Shown: one piece after another, positions 18,249-27,257 of the stretch
Layout: every line of letters begins with the position of its first letter
Numbering within the stretch: the stretch's first letter is position 1
Source: Robiginitomaculum sp.
Lineage (GTDB): Bacteria; Pseudomonadota; Alphaproteobacteria; Caulobacterales; Maricaulaceae
NCBI GenBank assembly: GCA_016765135.1
Contig: JAESQN010000002.1
Span: 82,386-146,385, forward strand
Length of the DNA: 64,000 bases
Direction of reading: 5' to 3'
Position numbers and translations under genes: made by a program
Notes under the pieces: generated by a model
Databases searched by the model: none
Told to the model about the DNA's origin: nothing
What the model saw: only the letters and a program-made list of their open reading frames with translations

Positions 18249-18966
18249 GGACAGCCCCCAACATCTCGACCATCCTCGCCCTTGCCTCTGGTATGTCTTT
18301 GTTTTGGCTGTAGAAAACCCGGGTTTTTAGGAAATATTCGCTTAGGGCCAAACCGTCCATTATATCGTCGCCGCCAACCTGATTTTTGCCTTGTAAAAAC
18401 GGCGGCAATGGCAAGAGTTTGTCCAGATAGGGTTCCGCCGCCCCGGCGCACACCGCCCGGCCTGAACGCGGGCTAACATGGGTCAGGTTATCCTCGGCGC
18501 CAGTTGCGGCGCATGCGGACAGATCAAGACCATATCCCAATGCCTGTAAAAGCCCGATTTCAAAGCGCACATATATGGCTGGCCAGACGTCTTTGTCGTG
18601 GAGTTGCGCCAACAGGATTTCAAACACATCATAGAGCTTTGGGTGTGGTTCGCGTTCCGGCAAAGCCTGCATAGACAGGGCGCAAACGGCATTCAGCGCC
18701 GCCAGTGACAGGCGATCTTCCATCAAAACGGCGGCCCGGGCATCGAGAGCCTCAACCGTGAACGTGCCCAAATGTTCTGACAAACGCGCATTCCAAGCTA
18801 CATTGACCTGATTGCCAGGCTGCAAAACCGGGCGCAGGCGGCGCGAGCGACCGCCCCGAACCAGGCCCGCATGGCGGCCTTGATCTTTGGTCAAAACATT
18901 GACAATGGCAGAGGTTTCGCCGTGGGGCCGCACCGATAATATATACCCGTCAGCCTGCCATTTCAT
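18232..18966 (-). CDS. recO: DNA repair protein RecO
   Basis: This 244-residue protein has the N-terminal OB-fold opening MKWQADGYILSVRPHGETSA, followed by KDQGRHAGLVRGGRS and LQPGNQVNVAWNARLSEHLG. The C-terminal half holds the helical domain with CAATGAEDNLTHVSPRSGRAVC, the region that in many homologues binds zinc. RecO loads RecA with RecR at gapped DNA. It is the last gene of the long leftward operon after era. Its final 17 bases overlap the convergent receptor gene. Confidence 0.93.
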   Translation of the reverse strand: MKWQADGYILSVRPHGETSAIVNVLTKDQGRHAGLVRGGRSRRLRPVLQPGNQVNVAWNARLSEHLGTFTVEALDARAAVLMEDRLSLAALNAVCALSMQALPEREPHPKLYDVFEILLAQLHDKDVWPAIYVRFEIGLLQALGYGLDLSACAATGAEDNLTHVSPRSGRAVCAGAAEPYLDKLLPLPPFLQGKNQVGGDDIMDGLALSEYFLKTRVFYSQNKDIPEARARMVEMLGAVLKNPN

Positions 18967-18999
18967 CTAAAGCTCCGGGTTATCAGACATCAAACTGCA

Positions 19000-19965
19000 T
19001 TATACATCAAATTCAAGGCCGCTCTCAAGATATTTGCTGCGGTCTTCGCGCCAGTTTTCGCGTACCTTGACGAACAGGAATAAATGCACTTTTTTGCCAA
19101 AGCTCTCCATCATATCGTGGCGGGCCATTTTCCCGATTTGTTTGATGGTCTGACCGTTCTTGCCCAGCACTATAGGTTTTTGAGACTTGCGGCGCACATA
19201 AATAATTTGCTCGATACGGATGTCGCCGTTGCGCATGCGCGTCCACTTTTCGGTCTCCACATGGGACGCGTATGGCAGTTCGTTATGCAAGCGTAAAAAC
19301 AATTTTTCGCGGGTGATTTCCGCCGCCATTAGCCGCGACGGAATGTCCGCAGCTTGATCAACCGGGTAAAGATATTGGCCAGGGGGCATGGCGGCGGCAA
19401 GCTTGCCCGCCAGTTCTGGCACGCCATTGCCCTTGAGCGCAGACAACATAAATATATCCGTGTAAGCATCTGTTTTATCGAATATTTTTACCAAATCTAG
19501 CAGACGCTCTTTTTCCATTTCGTCGATTTTATTCAGTGTCAGATACACGGGCCGCTCACCAGACCGCTTGCGCAGACCTTTGATCACACGGTCGGTATCT
19601 TTGGCCGCTTTTTTGTCCTGCCCACTTGGCTCAAGTCCCATATGTACTCTAATATAGGATGGTGCATCAACCACATGGACGATGACATCCGCGTCCGCAA
19701 CCCCGCTCCACGCCGCATGAACCATAGAACGGTCAAGCCGTCCACCCGGCCCGGCACTTGCTTCAAAAATGCCCGGCGTATCCACAAGTACGATTTGCGC
19801 GCCGTCGTGCATGGCAATACCGCGCACCTGAAAGCGGGTGGTCTGGATTTTATGGGTGACGATAGAAATTTTCTCACCGACCAAAGCATTGACCAAGGTT
19901 GATTTACCCGCATTGGGCGCACCGATTATGGCAGCAAAGCCAGCGCGGGTTTTGTGTTCTGTCAT
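19000..19965 (-). CDS. era: GTPase Era, ribosome assembly factor
   Basis: This 321-residue protein has the G1 loop GAPNAGKSTL, then the switch region IQTTRFQVRGIA, G3 DTPGIFE and G4 NKIDEME. A C-terminal KH domain follows, with VLGKNGQTIKQIGKMARHDM. Compared with short Era proteins it carries a modest insertion between G3 and G4 (around MGLEPSGQDKKAAKDTDR). Era binds the 3' end of 16S rRNA and assists 30S maturation. It belongs to the rnc-era-recO block; a repeat element (19984-20154) lies between era and rnc. Confidence 0.95.
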   Translation of the reverse strand: MTEHKTRAGFAAIIGAPNAGKSTLVNALVGEKISIVTHKIQTTRFQVRGIAMHDGAQIVLVDTPGIFEASAGPGGRLDRSMVHAAWSGVADADVIVHVVDAPSYIRVHMGLEPSGQDKKAAKDTDRVIKGLRKRSGERPVYLTLNKIDEMEKERLLDLVKIFDKTDAYTDIFMLSALKGNGVPELAGKLAAAMPPGQYLYPVDQAADIPSRLMAAEITREKLFLRLHNELPYASHVETEKWTRMRNGDIRIEQIIYVRRKSQKPIVLGKNGQTIKQIGKMARHDMMESFGKKVHLFLFVKVRENWREDRSKYLESGLEFDV

Positions 19966-19983
19966 AATGTTATTGCCTTTTTT

Positions 19984-20154
19984 TCCTTCCTCCGTTTACG
20001 GGGGAAGTACCCCGAAGGGGGGATGGGGGCCGACGCTCTTGCGGCGGTACGATGTTTAAGAACTTGCCGAACGGTCTGTAGCGCGCAAGAAGCCCGCCCC
20101 CCATCGAGCACCAAGAGGCGCCCACTTCCCCCATGAAAAATGGAGGAAGGAAGA
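19984..20154. repeat. Interspersed inverted-repeat element, family B, copy 1
   Basis: The ends CTTCCTCCGTTTACGGGGGA and the complement of TCCCCCATGAAAAATGGAGG form inverted arms of about 30 bases. Inside are GATGGGGGC and GCCCCCCATC blocks in mirrored order. Read on the minus strand it aligns with the copies at 37379-37560 and 63947-64000. No coding potential is convincing. It has inserted between rnc and era, which elsewhere are often tightly spaced, without breaking either gene. Confidence 0.75.
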
Positions 20155-20191
20155 AGGGTATATCCCCATTTATACATAAACCATCCGCACA

Positions 20192-20896
20192 TCATTTCTT
20201 TGGCCAGTTTTCCAACAGATGCATTGCAGCGTATCGCTCCGCGTCTTTTTTGGATTTTCCTGTGCCCTTTGCCTTGCCCAGACCCGGTACGTCAACCTCA
20301 ATTACAAATAAAGGTCGGTGGTCGGGGCCAGAGCGCTCGATAACCAAATATTCTGGCAGGCCGAAACCGTCCGCAGATGCTTTTTCTTGTAAATCGGTCT
20401 TTGGGTCCTTGGTGCTTTTTGACATGACGTTATCAATGTCCTCGCGCCAAAATTGGTCGAAAAACGCCTGCACCGCACCCAGACCACCGTCCAGATATAT
20501 GGCCGCTAGCAACGCCTCGCAGGCATCGCCCAAAATAGAGGTTTTATCGCGCCCGCCCTGACGCACTTCAGAGGGTGATATAAGCAGATACGCCCCTAAA
20601 TTCACGCGCCGCGCTACCCTGGCGCAAGTTTCCTTGCGCACCAGAGCGTTGAGCCGCCGCGCCATGCTGCCCTCATCGCCATTATCGAATGCGAACAACT
20701 TGTCTGCCGTCAGCAGGCCCAGAACCCTGTCCCCCAAAAATTCCAGTCGTTCATTATTGGGGGTTTTGCTACGACCATCGCCGTATGAAGAATGGGTCAG
20801 AGCTTTGACGGCCAAAGCTTTGTCCTTGAACGGATAGTCAATATCTTTCTCAAGGCCAGCCAGCCGTTTGAGCATTTGTGGGGAGACTTCAGCCAT
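20192..20896 (-). CDS. rnc: Ribonuclease III
   Basis: The start at 20896 (MAEVSPQMLKRL) gives 234 residues. It lies one base from the lepB stop, so the genes are translationally coupled. The much longer open frame extending upstream to 21163 lies inside lepB and is not real. The catalytic signature NNERLEFLGDRVLGL (about residues 42-56) and the second acidic cluster ILGDACEALLAAIYLDGG are intact. A C-terminal double-stranded RNA-binding domain ends GKSKKDAERYAAMHLLEN. The enzyme cuts double-stranded RNA in rRNA processing and mRNA decay. Confidence 0.96.
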   Translation of the reverse strand: MAEVSPQMLKRLAGLEKDIDYPFKDKALAVKALTHSSYGDGRSKTPNNERLEFLGDRVLGLLTADKLFAFDNGDEGSMARRLNALVRKETCARVARRVNLGAYLLISPSEVRQGGRDKTSILGDACEALLAAIYLDGGLGAVQAFFDQFWREDIDNVMSKSTKDPKTDLQEKASADGFGLPEYLVIERSGPDHRPLFVIEVDVPGLGKAKGTGKSKKDAERYAAMHLLENWPKK

Positions 20897-20897
20897 A

Positions 20898-21659
20898 TTA
20901 ACGTAATCCTTTAAAAAAGCGGTCCCCACGCATTTTGCCCCATGTCCACGGCTTTCTAATACTAAACCCATCGTCGACTGACAAGAGGATAAACTCGGCC
21001 CGGCCAACCAGATTGGTCGCTGCAACCGTGCCAATACCGCCCATAGGCACCGGATAACGGCTATCCAGTGAGCGGTCGCGGTTGTCCCCCACAAAAAAAT
21101 ACTGCCCGGCGGGCACGGCATATTCGCCCGTATTGTCCACTTCGCTGCCAATGCGCTCGTCAATTATGGTATGAGGCTTACTTCGCCCGTCGAAAAACTC
21201 TCTGTATTGTTGAAAACGGACAGGGTTGCCCGCCGGGTCGGTTTGTGTGGTGAGCGCTAGTTTTTCAGTTTTCTGCCGCTTGCCGTTCACATATAAAAAC
21301 CCTTTTTTCATCTGCACCACATCACCTGGCAAGCCGACCAGACGCTTGATATAATGCACGGCACTGCCCTCGGGTTTAAACACGATAATATCGCCACGTT
21401 TGGGGCTACGCTCGAAAATACGGCCCTCTTTGACGGGAAATGGCAGAGGTGAAGCAGCATATTTACCGTAGCCAAGGGAATATTTCGTCGTGATGATAAA
21501 ATCACCCTTATACAAAGTCGGTTCCATAGAGCCTGACGGGATGTGGAAGGATTGAAACAAAAATGTGCGCAGAAAAAATGCGATAACAAATGCTATGATC
21601 AGTGTTTTTATGGTCTCGACTATAAACCCGCCTATGGATTGTTTGTTTTGATCACTCAT
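20898..21659 (-). CDS. lepB: Signal peptidase I
   Basis: This 253-residue protein has one N-terminal membrane helix (about residues 12-32). The catalytic serine lies in SFHIPSGSMEPTL (about residue 43) and the general-base lysine in VHYIKRLVGLPGD (about residue 106). The conserved box FVGDNRDRSLDSR follows. It removes signal peptides from exported proteins at the periplasmic face of the inner membrane. Its start overlaps the acpS stop (ATGA), and its stop is one base from the rnc start. Confidence 0.96.
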   Translation of the reverse strand: MSDQNKQSIGGFIVETIKTLIIAFVIAFFLRTFLFQSFHIPSGSMEPTLYKGDFIITTKYSLGYGKYAASPLPFPVKEGRIFERSPKRGDIIVFKPEGSAVHYIKRLVGLPGDVVQMKKGFLYVNGKRQKTEKLALTTQTDPAGNPVRFQQYREFFDGRSKPHTIIDERIGSEVDNTGEYAVPAGQYFFVGDNRDRSLDSRYPVPMGGIGTVAATNLVGRAEFILLSVDDGFSIRKPWTWGKMRGDRFFKGLR

Positions 21660-22060
21660 AAAATCTCGAAAATTACAAAGGCTTGCGCGTAGGGAAAATC
21701 GTCGCTCAAGCTTAGATGAAGTTTCCAGCTTTGTTCCGCTTTAAGTTGTGCCCCTACACGTTCCTCTACACGCTCCAGTGCCGCGCCGTGCAAAACCAAC
21801 TCCGGCTTGCCGGACGGATGGTTGACGACCTCCACATCTTGCCATGACAACGCCCCGGTTGTAGTGCCTGCGAGGGCTTTAGCGGTTGCCTCTTTCGCGG
21901 CAAACCGTTTGGCATAGGAGCTGGCCCGTGCGCTGACATTATCTGCAGTGGCACGTTCGCCTTTGGTAAAAACCTTGCGCGCAAACCGCTCGCCAAATTT
22001 CGCAAGCAGAGCATCAATGCGCCGAATATCGCAAATATCGGTTCCAATGCCGATGATCAT
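21656..22060 (-). CDS. acpS: Holo-[acyl-carrier-protein] synthase
   Basis: The start at 22060 gives 134 residues beginning MIIGIGTDICDIRRID, the standard family N-terminus with the metal-binding Asp. The second metal site is in YAKRFAAKEATAKAL. An ATG at 22126 is possible but lies inside pdxJ and adds unmatched residues. The bases before the chosen start read ACCTCCCC, the opposite of a ribosome-binding site, so translation may depend on coupling to pdxJ, which ends 37 bases upstream. AcpS attaches phosphopantetheine to acyl carrier protein. Confidence 0.92.
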   Translation of the reverse strand: MIIGIGTDICDIRRIDALLAKFGERFARKVFTKGERATADNVSARASSYAKRFAAKEATAKALAGTTTGALSWQDVEVVNHPSGKPELVLHGAALERVEERVGAQLKAEQSWKLHLSLSDDFPYAQAFVIFEIL

Positions 22061-22097
22061 GGGGAGGTAAATGGGTTGTGAGCGGGTGGGTGGGGAA

Positions 22098-22868
22098 TCA
22101 TATGTCAATATTCCTCGCCTCGGCAATCAACCTGCGCATTTCCGCAATCGCGGGCTTTAGCCCCATAAATACCGCCTCGCCGATAATAAAATGACCAATA
22201 TTTAGCTCTTTCCCTTCCGAGATAGCCGCGATAGGGCTTACATTACCGAACGTTAGTCCGTGGCCGAAATGGACTTCCAGGCCCAGGGCATCCGCTTGTT
22301 TGGCCCCGGCTCGCATGGCTTGCAACAAGGCTTCCGCCTTGTCCGCATCACCCGCGTCCAAGGCATGGGCATAGGCACCCGTGTGGAACTCCACCACTTG
22401 TGCGCCGCATTTATGGCTTGCTTCAATCTGGTGCGGCACGGCTTCGATGAACAGGGAAACGCGGCTCCCATTTTCGGCCAAGGCGCGGGCGATGTGGGTG
22501 ATTTGGTTGTGTAAACCTGATGCGTTCAGCCCGCCCTCTGTGGTACGTTCATTACGGCTTTCCGGCACTAGGCAAACGGCATGGGGTTTGGTGGCCAAGG
22601 CTATTTCAAGCATGTCTTCAGTTGCGGCCATTTCGAAATTAAGCGGCTTGCCAAGCTCAAGGCACAAAGCCTGCAAACGGGTCATATCATCATCATTGAT
22701 ATGGCGGCGGTCTTCGCGCAGATGGGCGGTGATACCGTCCGCACCGGATGCAATGGCCAAACGCGCCGCATCAACCGGGCAGGGATGCGTCCCACCGCGT
22801 GCGTTTCGCAGGGTGGCCACATGGTCGATATTGATACCTAATCTTGGTGCATCAAGTCTGGGTAGCAT
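22098..22868 (-). CDS. pdxJ: Pyridoxine 5'-phosphate synthase
   Basis: This 256-residue TIM-barrel enzyme condenses 1-deoxyxylulose 5-phosphate with 3-amino-2-oxopropyl phosphate in vitamin B6 synthesis. Clear family stretches are LGINIDHVATLRNARGG, GADGITAHLREDRRHI, NFEMAATEDML, CLVPESRNERTTEGGL and EVHFGHGLTFGNV. The start codon touches the end of pyrE, and acpS follows, giving the usual pdxJ-acpS-lepB order. Confidence 0.97.
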   Translation of the reverse strand: MLPRLDAPRLGINIDHVATLRNARGGTHPCPVDAARLAIASGADGITAHLREDRRHINDDDMTRLQALCLELGKPLNFEMAATEDMLEIALATKPHAVCLVPESRNERTTEGGLNASGLHNQITHIARALAENGSRVSLFIEAVPHQIEASHKCGAQVVEFHTGAYAHALDAGDADKAEALLQAMRAGAKQADALGLEVHFGHGLTFGNVSPIAAISEGKELNIGHFIIGEAVFMGLKPAIAEMRRLIAEARNIDI

Positions 22869-23452
22869 TAAACTAGCCCCCGGCTTCCAGGTTTAACGGC
22901 GGGCAATGCTGCCAGTTCCGGCGGCAAATCATCCTTGTCATAGGACGGGAATACCCGTGACGCCAAACTGATCAACGGCACACCAATATCGGCTTTACCG
23001 CCGGAGCGATCGAAAATACACGCCCCGGCAATCACCTTGGCACCTGTCGCATTGATAGCCTCTATACATTCGCGGGAGCTAAGACCGGTGGAGATAATAT
23101 CCTCTATCATCAACACTTTATCGCCGGGTTTTAATGTAAACCCGCGCCGCAAAGTAAACGCGCCATTTTCCCGCTCAACAAAAATTGACTCCAAACCAAG
23201 CTGTCGTGCCATTTCGTAACCCGGTATCACACCGCCCATAGCCGGTGCGACAATAATGTCCGGCATAACATCAAGTTCGCGGCGGATTTTATCCGCCAAA
23301 GCCGCACACAATTTTTCGGTCAAGACCGGGTTTTTAAACACAAAAGCTTTTTGCAAAAACACGGGGCTACGCCGCCCGCTCGACAAAATAAAGTGCCCTT
23401 CCAGCAATGCGCCTGCATCTTTAAATACGTCCAATACATCATCGGTCTTCAT
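22868..23452 (-). CDS. pyrE: Orotate phosphoribosyltransferase
   Basis: This 194-residue enzyme joins orotate to PRPP in pyrimidine synthesis. The PRPP-binding loop appears as [20 protein letters not shown] (about residues 112-131). The N-terminal [16 protein letters not shown] is the orotate-binding region and [14 protein letters not shown] follows. It lies 54 bases downstream of rel and overlaps the pdxJ start by one base, so the genes form one operon. Confidence 0.94.
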   Translation of the reverse strand: MKTDDVLDVFKDAGALLEGHFILSSGRRSPVFLQKAFVFKNPVLTEKLCAALADKIRRELDVMPDIIVAPAMGGVIPGYEMARQLGLESIFVERENGAFTLRRGFTLKPGDKVLMIEDIISTGLSSRECIEAINATGAKVIAGACIFDRSGGKADIGVPLISLASRVFPSYDKDDLPPELAALPAVKPGSRGLV

Positions 23453-23506
23453 ATTAAATCCTGATTTCTATTACCGTTAAACACCTGTTCATCACACGTC
23501 CGTCCA

Positions 23507-25717
23507 TTACACATCTGCTCTGGCACGGCGCACGGTTACTACATAGGCACTGGCGCGCATGGCTGCAACAATTTGCGAAAGATGCCGTGCATCTGTAACC
23601 TCTATGTCCATAACCATGTCAAAAAATGATGGTGATCTTTTAATAGTTTTGATGTTTGTCACATTACCGCCCGCCTCACCGATAATCGCGGTTACAGCCG
23701 CCAACGCTCCCGGCACATGCTCCAGGGTCGCAGTGACCTGCCCCATGGATGCGGTTTTATCCGCCGCCCGGCGCCAGCCTAAATCTATCCAAAGCTCAGG
23801 CTGGTCTTCAAGGGCTTCGAGCGTATCACAATCTATAGTGTGAATGACGACACCCTTGTCCTGCGTCAAAATACCAATAATTCTATCGCCGGGAATGGGG
23901 AAACAACATTCCCCCATATGCAAGCTGACACCTTCGCGCAGACCTTCACCTTTGACATATAATTTGACGGTTTTATCATCGATTAAGTCGCGGTTGATGA
24001 TGGCCCCAGCAGGTTCGTGTTCGCTGCGCCCTGGAAACACGCCCTCCATAAAATCACTGATGGCCAATTTACCTTTGCCCAGGGCGATATATAAGTCTTC
24101 AACGCTGTCATATGGCAGGCGGGTCAAAGCATCGCTCAAGGCGCTTTCGCTAAAGGTTTTGTCTTCACGGGCAAAGGCATGGTCGGCCAACATATAGCCG
24201 ATTTGGCGAAATTCTTCGCTCTCGCCGCTTCGGGTGAGCCGGCGCAAGGCCGAACGGGCTTTACCTGTGACGATTATACTCTCCCAGTCTGGCACTGGCT
24301 CGGGGGTTCCGCCGCGAATGATCTTGACCACATCTCCGTTTTTCAGCCGGGTGCGCAGTGGTTTTTCACGGCCATTGATAATGGCCCCGATACAGGTATC
24401 GCCTACTTTGGTGTGGACGGCATAGGCAAAATCCAGTGGTGTCGCGCCTTGGGGCAGAGCGATCAGCGTGTTTTTGGGCGTAAATGTAAACACCTGATCT
24501 GCAAACATTTCCAGCTTGGCATGCTCCAAAAACTCGCCCGCATCCCCGCCGTGTTCCATCATCTCCACCAAAGGCCGTATCCTGCGTAATGGATCTGCCC
24601 CCGCCTTGGAGGTGTCATAGGCGTAGCTATTGTCTTTATAGCACCAGTGGGCCGCCACACCGTGTTCGGCCACATCATGCATGGCTTCGGTGCGGATTTG
24701 TATTTCCACACGCTGGTTATCCGGGCCTAAAATCGTGGTCTGCAAGCTTTGATAGCCATTGGGTTTAGGCACGGAAATAAAATCGCGAAACCGGGCAGGC
24801 ACACAGCGAAACCGCAAATGTAATATCCCCAAAAGCTCATAGCATTCTTCAACTTTATCGACGATAATTCGAAACGCATATATATCCGCCACATCTTCAA
24901 AACTGATCCCCTGACGCTCCAGTTTTTTCCAAATGGCATAGGGCCGTTTTTCCCGGCCAAAAACCCGTGCGGGCTTTTTATGTTCGTCCAAAAGTTCGCG
25001 CAACATTATCGCCAGCTCCGACACAGCCGTTTGCTGATTTTCCCGCCACTCGGTCAGGCGCTTTTGAATAGTTTCGAACGCGGACGGGTTGATATAGCGA
25101 AATGCCAAATCCTCCAGCTCGGCGCAAATGCGCTCCACGCCAATTTTTCGGGCAAGGGGCGCGTAAATTTCCATAGTTTCGCGAGAAATCCGAAGCCGGG
25201 ATGCTTGTTTGGGGTGATGCTCCAACGTGCGCATATTGTGCAGCCGGTCACAAAGTTTGACGAGCAACACCCGCACATCCTTGCTCATGGCCAGAACGAA
25301 TTTTTGGAAGTTTTCCGCTTGCTGGCCCTCGCGGGTTAAATCGGCACTGGAATATTCCAGCTTCCCCAGCTTAGTAACCCCCAGCACCAGATCCGTGATC
25401 GTATCGCCAAAATCCGCACGCATACCGTTTTCATCTGTGTCCGTGTCTTCTAGCACGTCATGCAACAGCGCCGTGCAAACCGATGCCGCATCCATACGCA
25501 AACCCGTCAATATTTCCGCAACCGCGACCGGGTGGCCATAATAGGGTTCGCCAGAATGCCGCTTTTGCTCGCCGTGAGCAGTTTTGCACACATCATAAGC
25601 ACGTCCGATTAAACCCCCATCCGCAGACGGATCATAGGCTCGCACAAGCGAAATCAATGCTGTTTTTCTTAAAACACCGGCATTATCTTTTGAGGAAATA
25701 TCGACCGCAACATTCAT
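23507..25717 (-). CDS. rel: Bifunctional (p)ppGpp synthetase/hydrolase (Rel/SpoT)
   Basis: This 736-residue protein is full length for the bifunctional RSH family. An N-terminal HD hydrolase domain is intact, with GHPVAVAEIL, TALLHDVLEDTD and KLCDRLHNMRTL. The synthetase domain follows with GREKRPYAIWKKL, DIYAFRIIVD and KPNGYQSLQTTI. Then come a TGS domain (VFTFTPKNTLIALPQGATP) and a C-terminal ACT domain. It controls the stringent response. In many relatives rpoZ lies just upstream; here that place is taken by a family A repeat element. Confidence 0.96.
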   Translation of the reverse strand: MNVAVDISSKDNAGVLRKTALISLVRAYDPSADGGLIGRAYDVCKTAHGEQKRHSGEPYYGHPVAVAEILTGLRMDAASVCTALLHDVLEDTDTDENGMRADFGDTITDLVLGVTKLGKLEYSSADLTREGQQAENFQKFVLAMSKDVRVLLVKLCDRLHNMRTLEHHPKQASRLRISRETMEIYAPLARKIGVERICAELEDLAFRYINPSAFETIQKRLTEWRENQQTAVSELAIMLRELLDEHKKPARVFGREKRPYAIWKKLERQGISFEDVADIYAFRIIVDKVEECYELLGILHLRFRCVPARFRDFISVPKPNGYQSLQTTILGPDNQRVEIQIRTEAMHDVAEHGVAAHWCYKDNSYAYDTSKAGADPLRRIRPLVEMMEHGGDAGEFLEHAKLEMFADQVFTFTPKNTLIALPQGATPLDFAYAVHTKVGDTCIGAIINGREKPLRTRLKNGDVVKIIRGGTPEPVPDWESIIVTGKARSALRRLTRSGESEEFRQIGYMLADHAFAREDKTFSESALSDALTRLPYDSVEDLYIALGKGKLAISDFMEGVFPGRSEHEPAGAIINRDLIDDKTVKLYVKGEGLREGVSLHMGECCFPIPGDRIIGILTQDKGVVIHTIDCDTLEALEDQPELWIDLGWRRAADKTASMGQVTATLEHVPGALAAVTAIIGEAGGNVTNIKTIKRSPSFFDMVMDIEVTDARHLSQIVAAMRASAYVVTVRRARADV

Positions 25718-25841
25718 AGCAATATGCTACGCCCCAAAAAATCGAAGCGCAACAGTTTTGGTGGGTATAATGTGGGTTGTTATCTACCCGAGACACTTGA
25801 AAACCGAATTTTCCCTGGATTGCTTTTATGTGGGCCACCTG

Positions 25842-26055
25842 TTTCCTTCAAGCCCGTTACCCCTCACCTTGTTCCTCTCCCAAAAGGAGAGGAGACGGTG
25901 TCTTGGCCATCTTGTTTGTTTGGAGTTCAGAGGTTTCCTGTGTTTTTTGCAGGTGTTGCAGTACACATTGAAAATTTTATACATAACCCAAAAACAAACG
26001 CACGTGGTCTCCTCTCCTTTTGGGAGAGGAACAAGGTGAGGGGTTACGCAGGTGT
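25842..26055. repeat. Interspersed inverted-repeat element, family A, copy 2
   Basis: Arms at about 25850-25896 and 26005-26050 are mutual reverse complements and nearly identical to the arms of the copy at 110-325. The orientation is reversed relative to that copy, and the interior is diverged but still alignable. The 398-base gap between rel and hppD holds this element; outside it, at 25718-25840 and 26056-26115, I see no gene. Confidence 0.75.
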
Positions 26056-26115
26056 AGGGGAAAACAGCCCCAAAACAACTTGGGTTTTCGGGTGCCGGGT
26101 ATTCTTAGAAAATAT

Positions 26116-27192
26116 CTAAGCGTCCGTGTCTTCCAGTACGCCGCGCCTGATTTGGTCTTGCTCCAGGCTTTCAAACAAGGCCTGAAAATTGCCTTCACCA
26201 AAACCCTCATTGCCTTTGCGCTGTATCAGTTCAAAGAATATCGGGCCGATCAGGTTTTCTGTGAAAATTTGCAGCAGCAGCCCCTGCCCTTCGGTCGGTG
26301 CGCCGTCGATCAGGATATTGCGTTTGCGCATTTCAGCAACAGACTCGCCGTGGCCCGGAAGGCGCTCGTCGATCAAATCGAAATAGGTATCGATGGTGGT
26401 TTGCAAAGGCACACCTTTATCCGCGAACATGTCCACGGTTTCGTAAATATCTTTACAGCCCAGGGCCACATGCTGGATGCCTTCACCGTTATACTCATGC
26501 AGGAATTCTTCTATCTGGCTTTTGTCGTCGCGGCTTTCATTGATGGGAATACGGATTTTGCCGCACGGGCTGGTCATGGCCTTGGAGATAAGCCCTGTCA
26601 ATTTACCCTCAATGTCGAAATAGCGGATTTGACGGAAATTGAAAATATCTTCGTAAAACTTGCCCCATTTTTCCATTTCGCCTCTGTGTACATTATGAGT
26701 CAAATGGTCAATATAAGTCAGGCCTGCGGATTTCTCCGTCATCAATTCGCGCCAACCCTCTACAAATTTAAAATCCACATCATAAATAGTATCAGCCCCA
26801 TAGCGGTCAACAAAATACAAACGGCTGCCGCCAATACCTTCAATTGCTGGGATATTTAGTTCCATAGCATTAGCGGACGGTGGGCAGGCAACTGCACCCA
26901 TTTCGATAGCTTTCTCAAGGGCATAGGCGGCGTCTTTCACACGGAACGCCATGGCACAGGCACTTGATCCATGCTTACGGGCAAAACTTTGCGCAAAACT
27001 ATCTGGCTCAGAATTGATGATGAAATTGATATCGTCCTGTTGCATCAAGACAATATCCTTGGAGCGGTGATGGGCGACTTTGGCAAAACCCATGCTTTCA
27101 AACAACGCCATCATTTTTTCTGGTTCGGTTGTCGCGTATTCAACAAATTCGAACCCGTCCGTACCCAAAGGGTTCTCAAATAAATCAACCAT
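26116..27192 (-). CDS. hppD: 4-hydroxyphenylpyruvate dioxygenase
   Basis: The start at 27192 (MVDLFENPLGTDG) has a GGAG site seven bases upstream and is preferred over the ATG at 27204; it gives 358 residues. The two vicinal-oxygen-chelate halves are present. The iron ligands lie in YIDHLTHNV, GIQHVALGC and the C-terminal FFELIQRKGNEGFGEGNF. The enzyme turns 4-hydroxyphenylpyruvate into homogentisate in tyrosine catabolism. The next enzymes of that pathway are not in the window. It is divergent from a MarR gene with a palindrome between them. Confidence 0.95.
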   Translation of the reverse strand: MVDLFENPLGTDGFEFVEYATTEPEKMMALFESMGFAKVAHHRSKDIVLMQQDDINFIINSEPDSFAQSFARKHGSSACAMAFRVKDAAYALEKAIEMGAVACPPSANAMELNIPAIEGIGGSRLYFVDRYGADTIYDVDFKFVEGWRELMTEKSAGLTYIDHLTHNVHRGEMEKWGKFYEDIFNFRQIRYFDIEGKLTGLISKAMTSPCGKIRIPINESRDDKSQIEEFLHEYNGEGIQHVALGCKDIYETVDMFADKGVPLQTTIDTYFDLIDERLPGHGESVAEMRKRNILIDGAPTEGQGLLLQIFTENLIGPIFFELIQRKGNEGFGEGNFQALFESLEQDQIRRGVLEDTDA

Positions 27193-27222
27193 CTGTAACT
27201 CCATATAAATTGTGTTGCTTTA

Positions 27223-27242
27223 ATAGTAACTTTTGTTACTAT
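27223..27242. promoter_or_regulatory. Palindromic operator between hppD and marR
   Basis: ATAGTAAC-TTTT-GTTACTAT is a perfect inverted repeat with eight-base arms and a four-base spacer. It lies 31 bases before the hppD start and 16 bases before the proposed marR start. Size and symmetry fit a MarR-family dimer site able to control both genes. Confidence 0.75.
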
Positions 27243-27257
27243 ATGCAAGCGCAATTT

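Noticed and set aside
20897..21163. N-terminal extension of the rnc frame by 89 codons
   Set aside because: It lies wholly inside lepB, and the extra residues match no RNase III; the ATG at 20896, one base after the lepB stop, is the natural start.
26020..26859. 279-codon open frame antisense to hppD
   Set aside because: hppD has all iron ligands and a good ribosome-binding site; the opposite frame has no recognisable domain.
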